DNA of 64,000 nucleotides from Saccharothrix sp. ALI-22-I. Lineage in GTDB: Bacteria > Actinomycetota > Actinomycetes > Mycobacteriales > Pseudonocardiaceae. The notes beneath the pieces are model-generated. The model was not told the DNA's origin. It ran no database searches and worked only from the letters and a program-made list of their open reading frames with translations. Both the position numbers and the translations under genes were made by a program. The stretch's first letter is position 1; each line of letters begins with the position of its first letter. This document shows positions 43,700 through 52,556 of this stretch, piece after piece. The stretch is taken from contig NZ_MTQP01000068.1 of NCBI RefSeq assembly GCF_001984175.1, positions 1 to 64,000 on the forward strand, written 5' to 3'.

Positions 43700-44791
43700 T
43701 TAGGAGAAGGCGGCGGTGATGATTTTGGTGGCGGTTGTGGGTTGGGTGCCGCCCATGTGGAGGGTGTTGACGGAGTAGACGAGGGTGCGGGAGCCGTTGA
43801 GGGTGCCGGCTACGCCGCTGTTGTAGCCGGGGCGGTCGCCGCTTTTGCCCCAGACGACGAGGTCGGCGGCCAGGGGGAGGCGGGTGATGCCCAGGGCGTG
43901 GGTGGCGTTCGGTGCGGAGGGGACGGTCAGGAGTTCGGTGCGCTGGGTGGGAGTCAGGAAGTTGCCGCGCAGCAGGGCGGACAGGAATTTGTCGAGGTCG
44001 GGAGCGTTGGAGATCATTTCGGCTGCTGCCCACTGCAGGGTCGGGTTGGCCTCGGACACGTCCACGTAGCCCGACGCGGTCTGCTCGTAGCCGTGCGCGT
44101 GCGGGCCCTTGATGCGGGGGTCGGTGCCGGGGAGGTAGGTGTCGTGGAGGGCCAGGGGCCGGATGATGTGCGAGCGGATCGTGTCTGCGTAAGGCTTCCC
44201 GGTCACTTTCTCGATTACCAGGCCGGCCACGTGGTATCCCGCGTTGCCGTACTCCTGGCGCGTGCCGGGATCGAACCGCGGGCCCTGCGCCACGCCCGAG
44301 CGCACCAGGTCAAGGGGGTTCCAGGTGTCGTATCGGTGCGCGAGGAACCACGCGGGGTCCTTGTGCGGCAACGTGTGTCCGGCGATGCCGTGCGTGTGGT
44401 TGAGCAGCTGCCGCACGGTGATCGGCTTGAAGTCGGGGGTCAGCAGGTCCGGCAGGTAGTGCTGCACGGTCTGGTCGAGGTCGAGGACACCGTCGCCGGC
44501 GAGCTTCAGCGCGGCGGTCGAGGTGAACAGCTTGGTGATGCTGCCGATCCGGAACCGGCCGTTGGGGTCCACGGGCTGCGAAGTACCGATCCGCGCCACC
44601 CCACCGGACCCACGCCATGACCCCGCCGTGCCGGACACGCGCGCCAACGCGCCGCTGACCTCGTCGTGGTCCAACGACGTCAGCGCCGTACGCAACGCGT
44701 CACGGTCGAGAGACGGCACAGTGTCCGCATGGGCGGGCACGGCGGTGAACGCCAACGCGGCGATCAAGGGGACCAACAGGAACTTCTTCAT
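43700..44791 (-). CDS. Secreted serine beta-lactamase/D-Ala-D-Ala-carboxypeptidase-like hydrolase (363 aa)
   Basis: Class C beta-lactamase / penicillin-binding-protein fold. The signal peptide is MKKFLLVPLIAALAFTAVPAHA, with cleavage likely after residue 22. Active-site motifs: SxxK as SITK (about residue 85), YxN as YGN, and KSG in VVWGKSGDRPG. The start at 44791 is chosen because it gives a clean signal peptide. Streptomyces R61-type carboxypeptidases have this architecture; a role in peptidoglycan trimming or esterase activity is likely, true beta-lactam resistance less so. The 3' end is C-ending in codon use and abuts a 22-bp array. Confidence 0.88.
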   Translation of the reverse strand: MKKFLLVPLIAALAFTAVPAHADTVPSLDRDALRTALTSLDHDEVSGALARVSGTAGSWRGSGGVARIGTSQPVDPNGRFRIGSITKLFTSTAALKLAGDGVLDLDQTVQHYLPDLLTPDFKPITVRQLLNHTHGIAGHTLPHKDPAWFLAHRYDTWNPLDLVRSGVAQGPRFDPGTRQEYGNAGYHVAGLVIEKVTGKPYADTIRSHIIRPLALHDTYLPGTDPRIKGPHAHGYEQTASGYVDVSEANPTLQWAAAEMISNAPDLDKFLSALLRGNFLTPTQRTELLTVPSAPNATHALGITRLPLAADLVVWGKSGDRPGYNSGVAGTLNGSRTLVYSVNTLHMGGTQPTTATKIITAAFS

Positions 44792-44801
44792 GCCGAGAAG
44801 G

Positions 44802-44838
44802 GTGCTGCCCGGACCGATGAAGATCATCCGGGCAGCAC
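44802..44838 (-). terminator. Terminator of the ATC-hydrolase family gene
   Basis: Perfect 12-bp stem GTGCTGCCCGGA (44802-44813) / TCCGGGCAGCAC (44827-44838) with a 13-nt loop, 14 bp beyond the stop at 44852. Confidence 0.75.
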
Positions 44839-44851
44839 CCTGAACTCCGAC

Positions 44852-45433
44852 TCAGGGTGACTCGGGGGTCACCCTGCGGAAGTGGAACGGGCACGTGGCC
44901 CCGCCGCGCGCGATCGTCGTCGGCCGCTGGAAGTCCACGCCGTGCCGGTCGCGGTCGATCGCGCTGATCCACGCCGCGTCGAACTCGCAGAACACGGTGC
45001 CCAGCTCGGGCACGCCCGCCACGTCCAACACCCGCACGTAGAAGCATCGGCGCACGTCGACGAGGTACCGCGACGAGTCCTCGACCCGCGAGAACGAGAA
45101 GTCGTCGCCGAAGTAGTTCTCCTCGCGGTCCTTCGAGAAACCGGTGATCACCGCGAACGGGTCGTCGGCGGCGTCCAACGCGGCGCGAGTGCCGTCGTGC
45201 ACGTACGGCCGGATGGGCTCGTGGAACGCCCTGGCCACCACCGACAAAGCCTCCGCCCGGGGCAGACGCCGCAGCAGCACCTGGTAGGCACCCGCCACCG
45301 ACGCGGTCAACGCGAGGTGCGGGCTGGAGCCCCCGACGGCGGCGGCGATCCGGGCGGCCGCCGCGTCGATCTCGTCCAACGGGGCGGAAGACGCGATGTG
45401 CTCGCGAAAAAGGGAGATGAGCTGTTCGTTCAT
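44852..45433 (-). CDS. L-2-amino-thiazoline-4-carboxylate hydrolase family protein (193 aa)
   Basis: Resembles the ATC hydrolase family (PF14196), defined by a C-terminal GG-x-x-C-x-F motif, here RGGATCPFHFRR at about residue 180, plus the middle CFYVRVLDVAGVPELGTVFCEFD. The namesake enzyme opens a thiazoline in L-cysteine synthesis in pseudomonads, but most homologues have no tested activity. The ATG at 45433 has TGAGGAAC 8 nt upstream. It is transcribed with its own terminator and separated from the broken lactonase gene by 92 bp. Confidence 0.75.
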   Translation of the reverse strand: MNEQLISLFREHIASSAPLDEIDAAAARIAAAVGGSSPHLALTASVAGAYQVLLRRLPRAEALSVVARAFHEPIRPYVHDGTRAALDAADDPFAVITGFSKDREENYFGDDFSFSRVEDSSRYLVDVRRCFYVRVLDVAGVPELGTVFCEFDAAWISAIDRDRHGVDFQRPTTIARGGATCPFHFRRVTPESP

Positions 45434-45460
45434 GTGTGGTTGTTCCTCACGGTGTCCGTA

Positions 45461-45476
45461 CCCGCGCATGCGCGGG
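45461..45476. promoter_or_regulatory. Perfect 16-bp palindrome CCCGCGCATGCGCGGG
   Basis: Lies 28 bp upstream of the ATC-hydrolase family gene, in a 92-bp gap. It could be an operator or a hairpin ending the fucose-like operon. No factor can be assigned. Confidence 0.35.
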
Positions 45477-45525
45477 ACGGCCAGCACGCTCCAACCACCA
45501 ACCTGGCGCTGACCAGGGTTTGCTC

Positions 45526-46019
45526 TTACAGCGCCAAACCGTACACCCGAGCCGCCGTGCCGGAAAAGATCTTCTCCCGCTCCGACGCGGACCACGAGTC
45601 CGTCAACTCCCGCGCGGCCCCCAAGACGTCGGCGTACGACGCGGCTAGTAGGCATACCGGCCAGTCGGAGCCGAACATCAGCCGTGACGGGCCGAACGCG
45701 TCCAGTACGACCTCGAAGTACGGGCGCAGGTCGGACACCGTCCACCGCTGCCAGTCCGCCCCGGTGACCAGGCCGGACACCTTGCACGTCACGTTCTCGT
45801 GGGCCGCCGACGATCGCACGCCCTCGGCCCACGTTCCGAAGTCACCGGAACGGTCTGCACCAGCACCGTCCGCACTACGGAATCGGCCAACGGGTCGGTT
45901 GCCGCCGCCAGGTCCGCGACCGAGAAGTCACGCCGGATCGCACCCATCGGCGGGTCGGTGATCCAGTCCTGATCCCGCACGGCCAGGTCCCACACGTGGT
46001 GGTGCGCGTCGACGATCAC
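45526..46019 (-). pseudogene. L-fuconolactonase-like amidohydrolase, internally deleted and out of frame
   Basis: The GTG at 46019 overlaps the aldo/keto reductase stop (GTGA) and starts a good amidohydrolase_2 N-terminus (VIVDAHHHVWDLAVRDQDWI, then VVRTVLVQTVP). At about 45835 the reading jumps to another frame that begins with the family's C-terminal part (WAEGVRSSAAHENVTCK, FGSDWPVCL with the metal-binding Asp). About 110 codons between them are missing. The first frame ends at 45789, the second at 45526. The metal site His-x-His and the final Asp survive, but in different frames, so the gene cannot make an active enzyme. Confidence 0.8.
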
Positions 46020-46942
46020 AGCAGCCCTTCCGCCCGCAGGTCCTCCCACAACGCGTCCGGCACGGAAGCGGACAGGGCCGACGCGTTGGCCCGCATCTCG
46101 GCCGCCGTCCGCACGCCCACCAGCACCGATGCCACCGCCGGGTGCCGGAACGGGAACTGCACCGCCGCCTGCGGCAACGTCACGCCGTGCCGCGTGCACA
46201 CCGAAGCGATCCGCCGGGCCCGTTCCACCAAAGCCGCAGGTGCGGCCTGGTAGTCGTACGTGGAACCGACCTCGGGCCGGGCCAGCAACCCGGAGTTGAA
46301 CACCCCGGCCGCCACCACCGACACCCCGCGCGAAGCGCACAACTCCAACAGCGAAGCCCCGGTCTGCTCCAGCACCGTGTACCGCCCGGCCAGCAGCACC
46401 ACGTCCACGTCGGTCTCGCGCACGAACCGCGCGGGCATCTCCCACTGGTTCATGCCGATACCGACCGCCCCGACCAACCCCTCCGCCCGCAACGACACCA
46501 ACGCGGGTATCGCCTCCGAGACAGCCTGCTCGAAATGCGAGTCCGGATCGTGCACGTACGCCACGTCGACCCGGTCCAACCCCAGCCGGTCCAAAGAGGA
46601 CTCCAACGACCGCCGCACGCCGTCAGCGCTGAAGTCCCAACGGCGCCTGGCCCGAGCCGGCACGGCGAACCCGTTCGCCAAGTCGTCACCGCCGGAAGAG
46701 CACGGCTCCAACACCCGGCCGACCTTCGTGGACACCACGAACGAGTCACGCGGCCGGGAAGCGAGGAACGAACCGATCCGCCGCTCCGACAACCCGAGCC
46801 CGTAGTGCGGCGCGGTGTCGAAGTACCGGACTCCGGCGTCCCACGCGGCTTCCAGCGCACCGACAGCGTCCGAATCGGACACCTCCGCGTACAGGTTGCC
46901 GATCGGCGCGCCGCCGAACCCCAGCCGCGACAGCGGGATCAC
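46016..46942 (-). CDS. Aldo/keto reductase, L-fucose (D-threo-aldose) 1-dehydrogenase type (308 aa)
   Basis: NAD(P)-dependent oxidoreductase with the AKR barrel: LGFGGAPIGNL, FDTAPHYGLGLSERRIG with catalytic Asp and Tyr, VVSTKVGRVLEP with the Lys, and VDVAYVHDPD with the His. This subgroup oxidises L-fucose or related sugars at C1 to the lactone, which fits the operon's fuconate dehydratase, SDR and FAH-family genes. The GTG at 46942 overlaps the permease stop, and the stop overlaps the lactonase remnant. Confidence 0.88.
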   Translation of the reverse strand: MIPLSRLGFGGAPIGNLYAEVSDSDAVGALEAAWDAGVRYFDTAPHYGLGLSERRIGSFLASRPRDSFVVSTKVGRVLEPCSSGGDDLANGFAVPARARRRWDFSADGVRRSLESSLDRLGLDRVDVAYVHDPDSHFEQAVSEAIPALVSLRAEGLVGAVGIGMNQWEMPARFVRETDVDVVLLAGRYTVLEQTGASLLELCASRGVSVVAAGVFNSGLLARPEVGSTYDYQAAPAALVERARRIASVCTRHGVTLPQAAVQFPFRHPAVASVLVGVRTAAEMRANASALSASVPDALWEDLRAEGLL

Positions 46943-47949
46943 TCCTGCACCTTCCCCGTGGCGAACCGGGTCACGATCAGCGCGACGATGATCACCGCGC
47001 CGTACGACGCGTTGATGTAGAACCCGCTGACGCTGAGCAACCGCAGGATGTTCTCCACCAACCCGAGCATCAGCACACCGGACAGCGCGCCGAACAACGT
47101 GCCCCGCCCGCCCTGCAACGAGATGCCGCCGATCACCGCCGCCGCGAACACCTTGAAGATCATCCCCGAGCCCTGGGTGACGGCCACCGTGCCCAACCGC
47201 CCGGTCATCAGGATGCCCGCCACCGCCGCCAGCAGCCCGCCGAGGATCAGCACGACCCACACCACCCGGTCCACCCGGATACCGGCGGCACGTGCGGCCT
47301 CCTTGTTGCCGCCCACCGCGTACAGCGCGCGCCCCTGCCGCAGGTAGCTCAACGCGAAGATGCCGAGAGCGAACAGCAGCACGCAGATCCACACCGCCGC
47401 CGGCAGCCCCAGCCACGTCGCCGCGCCCAGGTACAGGAACGATTCGGGCACGTCGAACAGCGTCTGCCCCTTGGTCAGCGCCTCCTGCAGGCCGCGCAGC
47501 ATGGTGAGCATCCCGAGCGTCACCATGAACCCGGACAGGCCGAGCTTGAGGATCAGGAACCCGTTGAACCCGCCGATCGCCGCGCCCACCAGCAGGCACA
47601 CCGGGATGGCCGTCCACGCGCCCAGCTCCACCCCCAGCCCGTTGGACGCGGCCGGGATGACCAGGGCGATCGCCAACGCGGGCGCGATGCCGATGGTCGA
47701 CTCCAGCGACAGGTCCATCTTGCCGACGATGAGGATCAGCGCCTGCCCGAGCACCAGCAGCGACAGCTCGCTCTGCTGCTGCACGACGGCGATCAGGTTG
47801 TCGGCGGAGAGGAAGATCGGACTGACGATCGCGCCGACGATCAGCAGCACCACGATCGCGGGCACCAAAGCCAGGTCCTGATAACGGCCCAGCGAGAACC
47901 GGCGCGGCGGCGACGCCTGGGGCACCGGTTCGGTTTCGGTCGTGGTCAC
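46939..47949 (-). CDS. ABC monosaccharide permease, RbsC/CUT2 type (336 aa)
   Basis: Hydrophobic permease of about ten helices, CUT2 family. Family signature GKMDLSLESTIGIAPALA near residue 80 and GGNKEAARAAGIRVDRV with AVIGGISLQGGRGTLFGA in the C-terminal half. The first 20 residues are polar (VTTTETEPVPQASPPRR). The GTG at 47949 overlaps the ATPase stop. Forms a homodimeric channel with the ATPase encoded immediately upstream. Confidence 0.93.
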   Translation of the reverse strand: MTTTETEPVPQASPPRRFSLGRYQDLALVPAIVVLLIVGAIVSPIFLSADNLIAVVQQQSELSLLVLGQALILIVGKMDLSLESTIGIAPALAIALVIPAASNGLGVELGAWTAIPVCLLVGAAIGGFNGFLILKLGLSGFMVTLGMLTMLRGLQEALTKGQTLFDVPESFLYLGAATWLGLPAAVWICVLLFALGIFALSYLRQGRALYAVGGNKEAARAAGIRVDRVVWVVLILGGLLAAVAGILMTGRLGTVAVTQGSGMIFKVFAAAVIGGISLQGGRGTLFGALSGVLMLGLVENILRLLSVSGFYINASYGAVIIVALIVTRFATGKVQE

Positions 47950-49400
47950 CGGCTCATCCCTTCCACGGCGGCGATCAGCTCCTGGTCCGACCAGCCGCGC
48001 CCGAATTCCCGCACCACCCGACCGTGGAACAGCACCAGCACCCGGTCGCACACCCGCAGGTCGTCCAGCTCATCGGACACGACGACGGCGGCCGTCCCCG
48101 AACGCGCCCGCGTGTCGACCACGCCGAGCAGCGACTCCTTCGACTTCACGTCCACGCCGGCAGTCGGGTTGATCAGCACCAACACCGCGGGGTCCGTGGC
48201 CAGCGCCCGCGCCATGACGACCTTCTGCTGGTTGCCGCCGGACAAATCGGACACCGGCTGCGCCGGACCGTCCGCCTTGATGTCGTAGGACGCGATCGCG
48301 GCCCGTCCCGCACTGTGCAGCGCCTTGCGCCGCACCACCCGGTCCAGCACGCTCAGCCGCGCGTTCTCCGCGATGCTCAGGTCGAGCACCAGCCCCTGGT
48401 GGTGCCGGTCACGCGGCACGCACCCGATACCGGCGCGCAGCGCGCTGGGCACGTCCTTCACCCGCACGCCCCGCACGGAAACCGACCCGGCCGACGCCCG
48501 GCGCAGCCCGTACACGGTCTCCGCGAGCTGGTGCTTCCCGCTGGACGCGCTGCCCGCGAACCCGACCACCTCACCCGCGCGCACGGTCAGCGACACGTCG
48601 GTGAACGCCTCGCCGGACAACCCGCGCACGGCCAGCACCTCGCCCCCTGGCGTGCCGCGACCAGACGCGCCGGGCACGGCCAACCCGCCCGGCTCGCCGG
48701 TCATCGCCTCGATCAGCCGGGGTTTGGACATCTCGGCGACCGGGGCGGTGACGACGTGCCGCGCGTCCCGGTACACCGTCACCGCCTGGCACACCTCGTA
48801 GACCTCCTGGAGGTGGTGCGAGATGAACAGGAACGCCACCCCGGCGTCCCGCAGCGACCGCATCCGCTCGAACAGCCGCTCGATGGCCGGCCCGTCCAGC
48901 TGGGCGGTCGGCTCGTCGAGGATGATCAGCCGCGCGCCCGTGGACAGCGCCCGCGCGATCTCCACCAGCTGCCGCTGCTCCACGGTCAGGTCGGCCACCC
49001 GCGCGTCCGGCCGCACCGACACCTCGTACTGCTCCAGCAGGTCCACCGCCCGCCGGCGCAGCCGTGACCAGCGCACGAACGTGCCGCCCTGCCGGTTGAG
49101 GAACAGGTTCTCCGCCACCGACAGCTCCGGCACCACCGTCGACTTCTGGTAGACGCACGACACCCGCGCCCGCCACGCCGCCCGGTCCGCGATCGACGGC
49201 GCGGCCTCACCGAAGAAGGTGACCTCGCCCGCGTCCGGCGCGCGCATCCCGGTGAGCACCGACACCAGCGTCGACTTGCCCGCGCCGTTGCGGCCGACCA
49301 GCGCGTGCGTCTCGCCCTCGCGCACCCGGATGCCCACGTCGTCCAACGCCACCGTGCGGCCGAACCGCTGCGTGACGCCCGCCGCCTCGACCGCGAACAT
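47946..49400 (-). CDS. ABC monosaccharide ATPase, RbsA/CUT2 type with two nucleotide-binding domains (484 aa)
   Basis: Tandem ATPase of a CUT2 importer. Domain 1: Walker A GRNGAGKST, signature region DLTVEQRQLVEIARAL, Walker B LIILDEPTAQLD. Domain 2 (from about residue 250): Walker A is altered (GSASSGKHQL), signature SDLSGGNQQKVVMARAL, Walker B LVLINPTAGVDV. The degenerate second Walker A is usual in this family. The ATG at 49400 shares one base with the stop of the binding-protein gene. Confidence 0.93.
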   Translation of the reverse strand: MFAVEAAGVTQRFGRTVALDDVGIRVREGETHALVGRNGAGKSTLVSVLTGMRAPDAGEVTFFGEAAPSIADRAAWRARVSCVYQKSTVVPELSVAENLFLNRQGGTFVRWSRLRRRAVDLLEQYEVSVRPDARVADLTVEQRQLVEIARALSTGARLIILDEPTAQLDGPAIERLFERMRSLRDAGVAFLFISHHLQEVYEVCQAVTVYRDARHVVTAPVAEMSKPRLIEAMTGEPGGLAVPGASGRGTPGGEVLAVRGLSGEAFTDVSLTVRAGEVVGFAGSASSGKHQLAETVYGLRRASAGSVSVRGVRVKDVPSALRAGIGCVPRDRHHQGLVLDLSIAENARLSVLDRVVRRKALHSAGRAAIASYDIKADGPAQPVSDLSGGNQQKVVMARALATDPAVLVLINPTAGVDVKSKESLLGVVDTRARSGTAAVVVSDELDDLRVCDRVLVLFHGRVVREFGRGWSDQELIAAVEGMSR

Positions 49401-50434
49401 CACCCTCCGATCTGGTTGCCCCAGAAGGCCTTGTCGTCGACGTTGTCCTTGGTGATCAGCGGCGCGGGCAGCTGGTCCTCCAGCTGGCCGTTGCCGACGT
49501 CCACGATCTCGCTGCCGTGATCGGTCTTGCCCGGCGAGAAGGTCTTGCCCTCCACGGCGGCCTTGGCGTAGAACAGCGCCCACTCCGCGTACAGGTCGGC
49601 GGGCTGGGACACGGTCGCGTCGATCTCGCCCTTGCGGATCGCCTCCAGCTCCTGCGGGATGCCGTCGTTGGACACGATGAACACGTGCTTCGGGTCGGTC
49701 GGCGGCACCAGCAGGTTCTTCTGCCGCAACACCTGCAGCGTCGGCGCCAGGAACACGCCGCCGGCCTGCATGTAGATGCCGTTGATGTCCGGGTGCTGGG
49801 TCAGCCGGGTCTGCAACGCGGCGGAGGCCTTCGTGCCCTCCCAGTCCGTCGGTTCCTCGAACACCGTGATGCCCGGGTAGTCCCGCTTCATGCACGCGGC
49901 GAACGCCTCGGACCGGTCCCGGCCGTTCACCGAGGACAGCGAGCCCTGGAACTCGACCACCTTGCCCTTGCCGCCGAGCTTGTCGCCGAGGAACTTGCAC
50001 GCCTTCTCGCCGTACGCCTTGTTGTCCGCGCGCACGACCATGTAGGCGCCGCCGCGGTCCGGCCGGGTGTCCACGGTGATCACCGGGATCTTCGCCTTGC
50101 CCAGCCGGTCCAGGGTGGACGTGATCGCGCCGGTGTCCTGCGGCGCCATCACGATCGCCTTCGCGCCCTGGCTCTGCAGGCTCTGCGCGTTGGCGACCAG
50201 GTTCTCGACCTTGTTCTGGGAGTTGGTGGGCGACATCAGGTTGATGCCCAGCGCCTTGGCCTTCTCCGGGGTGTACTTGATGTAGGAGTTCCAGAAGTCC
50301 GAGTCGGCGCGCGGGTAGTCCACGCCGATCGGGCCGACGCCCGAAGCCCCGGTCCCGGTGGTGCCCGCGGAACCGCAGGCGGTGGTGCTGAGCGCTAGGC
50401 ATACCGCGGCGGTGAGGATGCTGCGACGCTTCAT
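49400..50434 (-). CDS. Periplasmic-type sugar-binding lipoprotein, RbsB/CUT2 type (344 aa)
   Basis: Lipoprotein with signal MKRRSILTAAVCLALSTTAC (acylated Cys20). Peripla_BP_4 fold: NAQSLQSQGAKAIVMAPQDTGAI, IPVITVDTRPDRGG, EFQGSLSSVNGRDRSEAF and IVSNDGIPQELEAIRKG. Pairs with the RbsA/RbsC-type genes downstream. ATG with GAGGAA about 4 nt upstream. The gap to the SDR gene is 23 bp, so it is in the same operon. Ligand inferred as L-fucose or a similar deoxyhexose from the catabolic genes. Confidence 0.92.
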   Translation of the reverse strand: MKRRSILTAAVCLALSTTACGSAGTTGTGASGVGPIGVDYPRADSDFWNSYIKYTPEKAKALGINLMSPTNSQNKVENLVANAQSLQSQGAKAIVMAPQDTGAITSTLDRLGKAKIPVITVDTRPDRGGAYMVVRADNKAYGEKACKFLGDKLGGKGKVVEFQGSLSSVNGRDRSEAFAACMKRDYPGITVFEEPTDWEGTKASAALQTRLTQHPDINGIYMQAGGVFLAPTLQVLRQKNLLVPPTDPKHVFIVSNDGIPQELEAIRKGEIDATVSQPADLYAEWALFYAKAAVEGKTFSPGKTDHGSEIVDVGNGQLEDQLPAPLITKDNVDDKAFWGNQIGG

Positions 50435-50457
50435 CGTTCCTCGTTTCTACGAAATCT

Positions 50458-51210
50458 CTAAGACTGTGTCGGGCGCAAGCGCAGCCCGTACATGCCGCCG
50501 TCGACCGCGAGGACGGTGCCGGCGGTGGAACCGGAGAGCGGACCGGCCAGGTAGGCGATGGCGCCCGCGACCTCGTCCGCCGAGACCAGCCGGCCGTGCG
50601 GCTGCCTGGCCTCCAACGCGGCCCGCTCGGCGACCGGGTCAGGCGCCGAGTCGAGCAGGCGGCCCACCCACGGGGTGTCCGCCGTGCCAGGAGCCACCGC
50701 GTTCACGCGGATGCCCTCGCGCACGTAGTCCGCGGCCATGGCCAGCGTCAATGCGTGCACCGCGCCCTTGCTCGCCGAGTACAGCGCGCGCTGCGGCAGA
50801 CCGGCCCAAGCCGCGATGGAGCCGGTGTTCACGATCGCCGCCGACGGCGACTTCCGCAGGTGCGGCACCGCGGCGCGGGCGACCCGGACCATGCCGACCA
50901 CGTTCACGTCCAGCACCCGGTGCCACTCGTCGTCCGGGTTCGCGGTCACGTCACCCTGCGCGCCGACACCCGCGTTGTTCACCACGATGTCGAGCCGGCC
51001 GAACCGCTCGACCACCTCGTCGATCGCGGCACGCACCGACGCGTCGTCGGCGACGTCCACCCCGATGCCGTGCAGCGGCGGGTCGACCTGCGGGTTCAGG
51101 TCCAGCGCCACCGCGGTCGCACCCCGTGCGGCCAGCAGCCGCGCGGTGGCCAGACCGATACCGGACGCCCCACCGGTCACCACCGCGACCAAGCCCTCGA
51201 ACTCGCTCAC
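50458..51210 (-). CDS. Short-chain dehydrogenase/reductase, probable 2-keto-3-deoxy-L-fuconate dehydrogenase (250 aa)
   Basis: Classical SDR: NAD-binding TGGASGIG (residues 12-19), NNAG at about 82-85, catalytic Ser in NTGSIAAW, and YSASK with Tyr and Lys around residues 146-150. The operon neighbours are a fuconate-dehydratase-like enzyme and an FAH-family hydrolase, so it most likely oxidises 2-keto-3-deoxy-L-fuconate to the 2,4-diketo acid. The GTG at 51210 overlaps the dehydratase stop. Confidence 0.88.
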   Translation of the reverse strand: MSEFEGLVAVVTGGASGIGLATARLLAARGATAVALDLNPQVDPPLHGIGVDVADDASVRAAIDEVVERFGRLDIVVNNAGVGAQGDVTANPDDEWHRVLDVNVVGMVRVARAAVPHLRKSPSAAIVNTGSIAAWAGLPQRALYSASKGAVHALTLAMAADYVREGIRVNAVAPGTADTPWVGRLLDSAPDPVAERAALEARQPHGRLVSADEVAGAIAYLAGPLSGSTAGTVLAVDGGMYGLRLRPTQS

Positions 51211-52556
51211 CGCTCCTCCAAATCCGTCCACACCGGACCGTCCGGGTACCGGTAGTCGACCAGGGTCTCGTCGCGCAGCCGGGCCGAGAAACCCGGCTCG
51301 GCGGGCGCGAGGTACCGGCCGTCGCGCACCACGGCCGGGTCGGTGAAATGCTCGTGCAGGTGGTCGACCCACTCGATGACCCGGCCGTCGAGCGTGCCGG
51401 ACACCGCGACGAAATCGACCATCGCCAGGTGCCGGACCAGCTCGCACAGGCCGACGCCGCCCGCGTGCGGGCACACCGGGACACCGAACTTGGCCGCCAG
51501 CAGCAGGATCGCCACGTTCTCGTTGACACCGCCGACCCGGCACGCGTCCAGCTGCACCACGTCCACCGCGCCGGCCTGGAGCAGCTGCTTGAAGATCACC
51601 CGGTTCTGCACGTGCTCACCGGTGGCGACCTTGATCGGGCTCAACGCCCTGGCGATCGCGCCGTGCGCGAGCACGTCGTCGGGCGAGGTGGGCTCCTCGA
51701 TCCAGTACGGGTCGAACGGGGCCAGTTCGCGCATCCACGCGATGGCCGTGTCCACGTCCCACCGCTGGTTGGCGTCCACCGCGATGCGCACGCCGGGGCC
51801 GACGACCTCGCGGGCCAGCTTCATCCGGCGCACGTCGTCGTCCAGGCTGCCGCCGACCTTCAGCTTGATCATGTCGAAGCCGTCGGCCAACGCCTGCCGC
51901 GCCAGGCCCGCCAGCTTGTCGTCGGAGTAGCCGAGCCAGCCCGGTGACGTCGTGTAGGCCGGGTAGCCGTCCCGCACCAGGATTTCGGCGCGTTCGGCGC
52001 GTCCGGGTTCGGCGCGGCGCAGGATCTCCAGCGCCTCGTCCGGGGTGAGCGCGTCGGACAGGTACCGGAAGTCGACCAGGCCGACGATCTCCTCCGGCGT
52101 CATCCGCGACAGGAACCGCCACAGCGGCAGGCTCGCGCGCCGGGACGCCAGGTCCCACGCGGCGTTGACCACCGCGCCCAGCGCCATGTGCGCGACGCCC
52201 TTCTCCGGGCCGAGCCACCGCAACTGCGAGTCGCCGACCAGCTCCGCGTACAGCGCGCCCAGGTCGGCGGCGGTCTCCGGAACGGGCCGGCCGACGACGT
52301 GGTGCGCCAACGACCGGATCGCGGCGGCCTGCACGTCGTTGCCGCGGCCGATGGTGAACGCCAACCCGTACCCGTCCGGCCCGTCGGACGTGCGCAGCAC
52401 GACGTAGGCGGCGGAGTAGTCGGGGTCGGGGTTCATCGCGTCCGAGCCGTCCAGCTCACGCGAGGTCGGGAACCGGATGTCCAGCACGTCCAGCGCGACG
52501 ATCCGGGCTTCGGGGGGCGTGGGGCCGTGGGACGCGGGGCCGTGGGACGCGGTCAT
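51207..52556 (-). CDS. Enolase-superfamily sugar-acid dehydratase, L-fuconate dehydratase type (449 aa)
   Basis: Removes water from L-fuconate to give 2-keto-3-deoxy-L-fuconate. Signatures: DIRFPTSRELDGSDAMNPDPDYSAAY, typical of fuconate dehydratase N-termini; the catalytic KLKVGG motif (about residue 223-228); metal ligands in AVDANQRWD, WIEEPTSPDD and ATGEHVQNR; and the His-containing CPHAGGVGLCE. Length of 449 matches. The first ten codons contain a small repeat (SHGPASHGP). The ATG shares one base with the FAH-gene stop. Confidence 0.93.
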   Translation of the reverse strand: MTASHGPASHGPTPPEARIVALDVLDIRFPTSRELDGSDAMNPDPDYSAAYVVLRTSDGPDGYGLAFTIGRGNDVQAAAIRSLAHHVVGRPVPETAADLGALYAELVGDSQLRWLGPEKGVAHMALGAVVNAAWDLASRRASLPLWRFLSRMTPEEIVGLVDFRYLSDALTPDEALEILRRAEPGRAERAEILVRDGYPAYTTSPGWLGYSDDKLAGLARQALADGFDMIKLKVGGSLDDDVRRMKLAREVVGPGVRIAVDANQRWDVDTAIAWMRELAPFDPYWIEEPTSPDDVLAHGAIARALSPIKVATGEHVQNRVIFKQLLQAGAVDVVQLDACRVGGVNENVAILLLAAKFGVPVCPHAGGVGLCELVRHLAMVDFVAVSGTLDGRVIEWVDHLHEHFTDPAVVRDGRYLAPAEPGFSARLRDETLVDYRYPDGPVWTDLEER

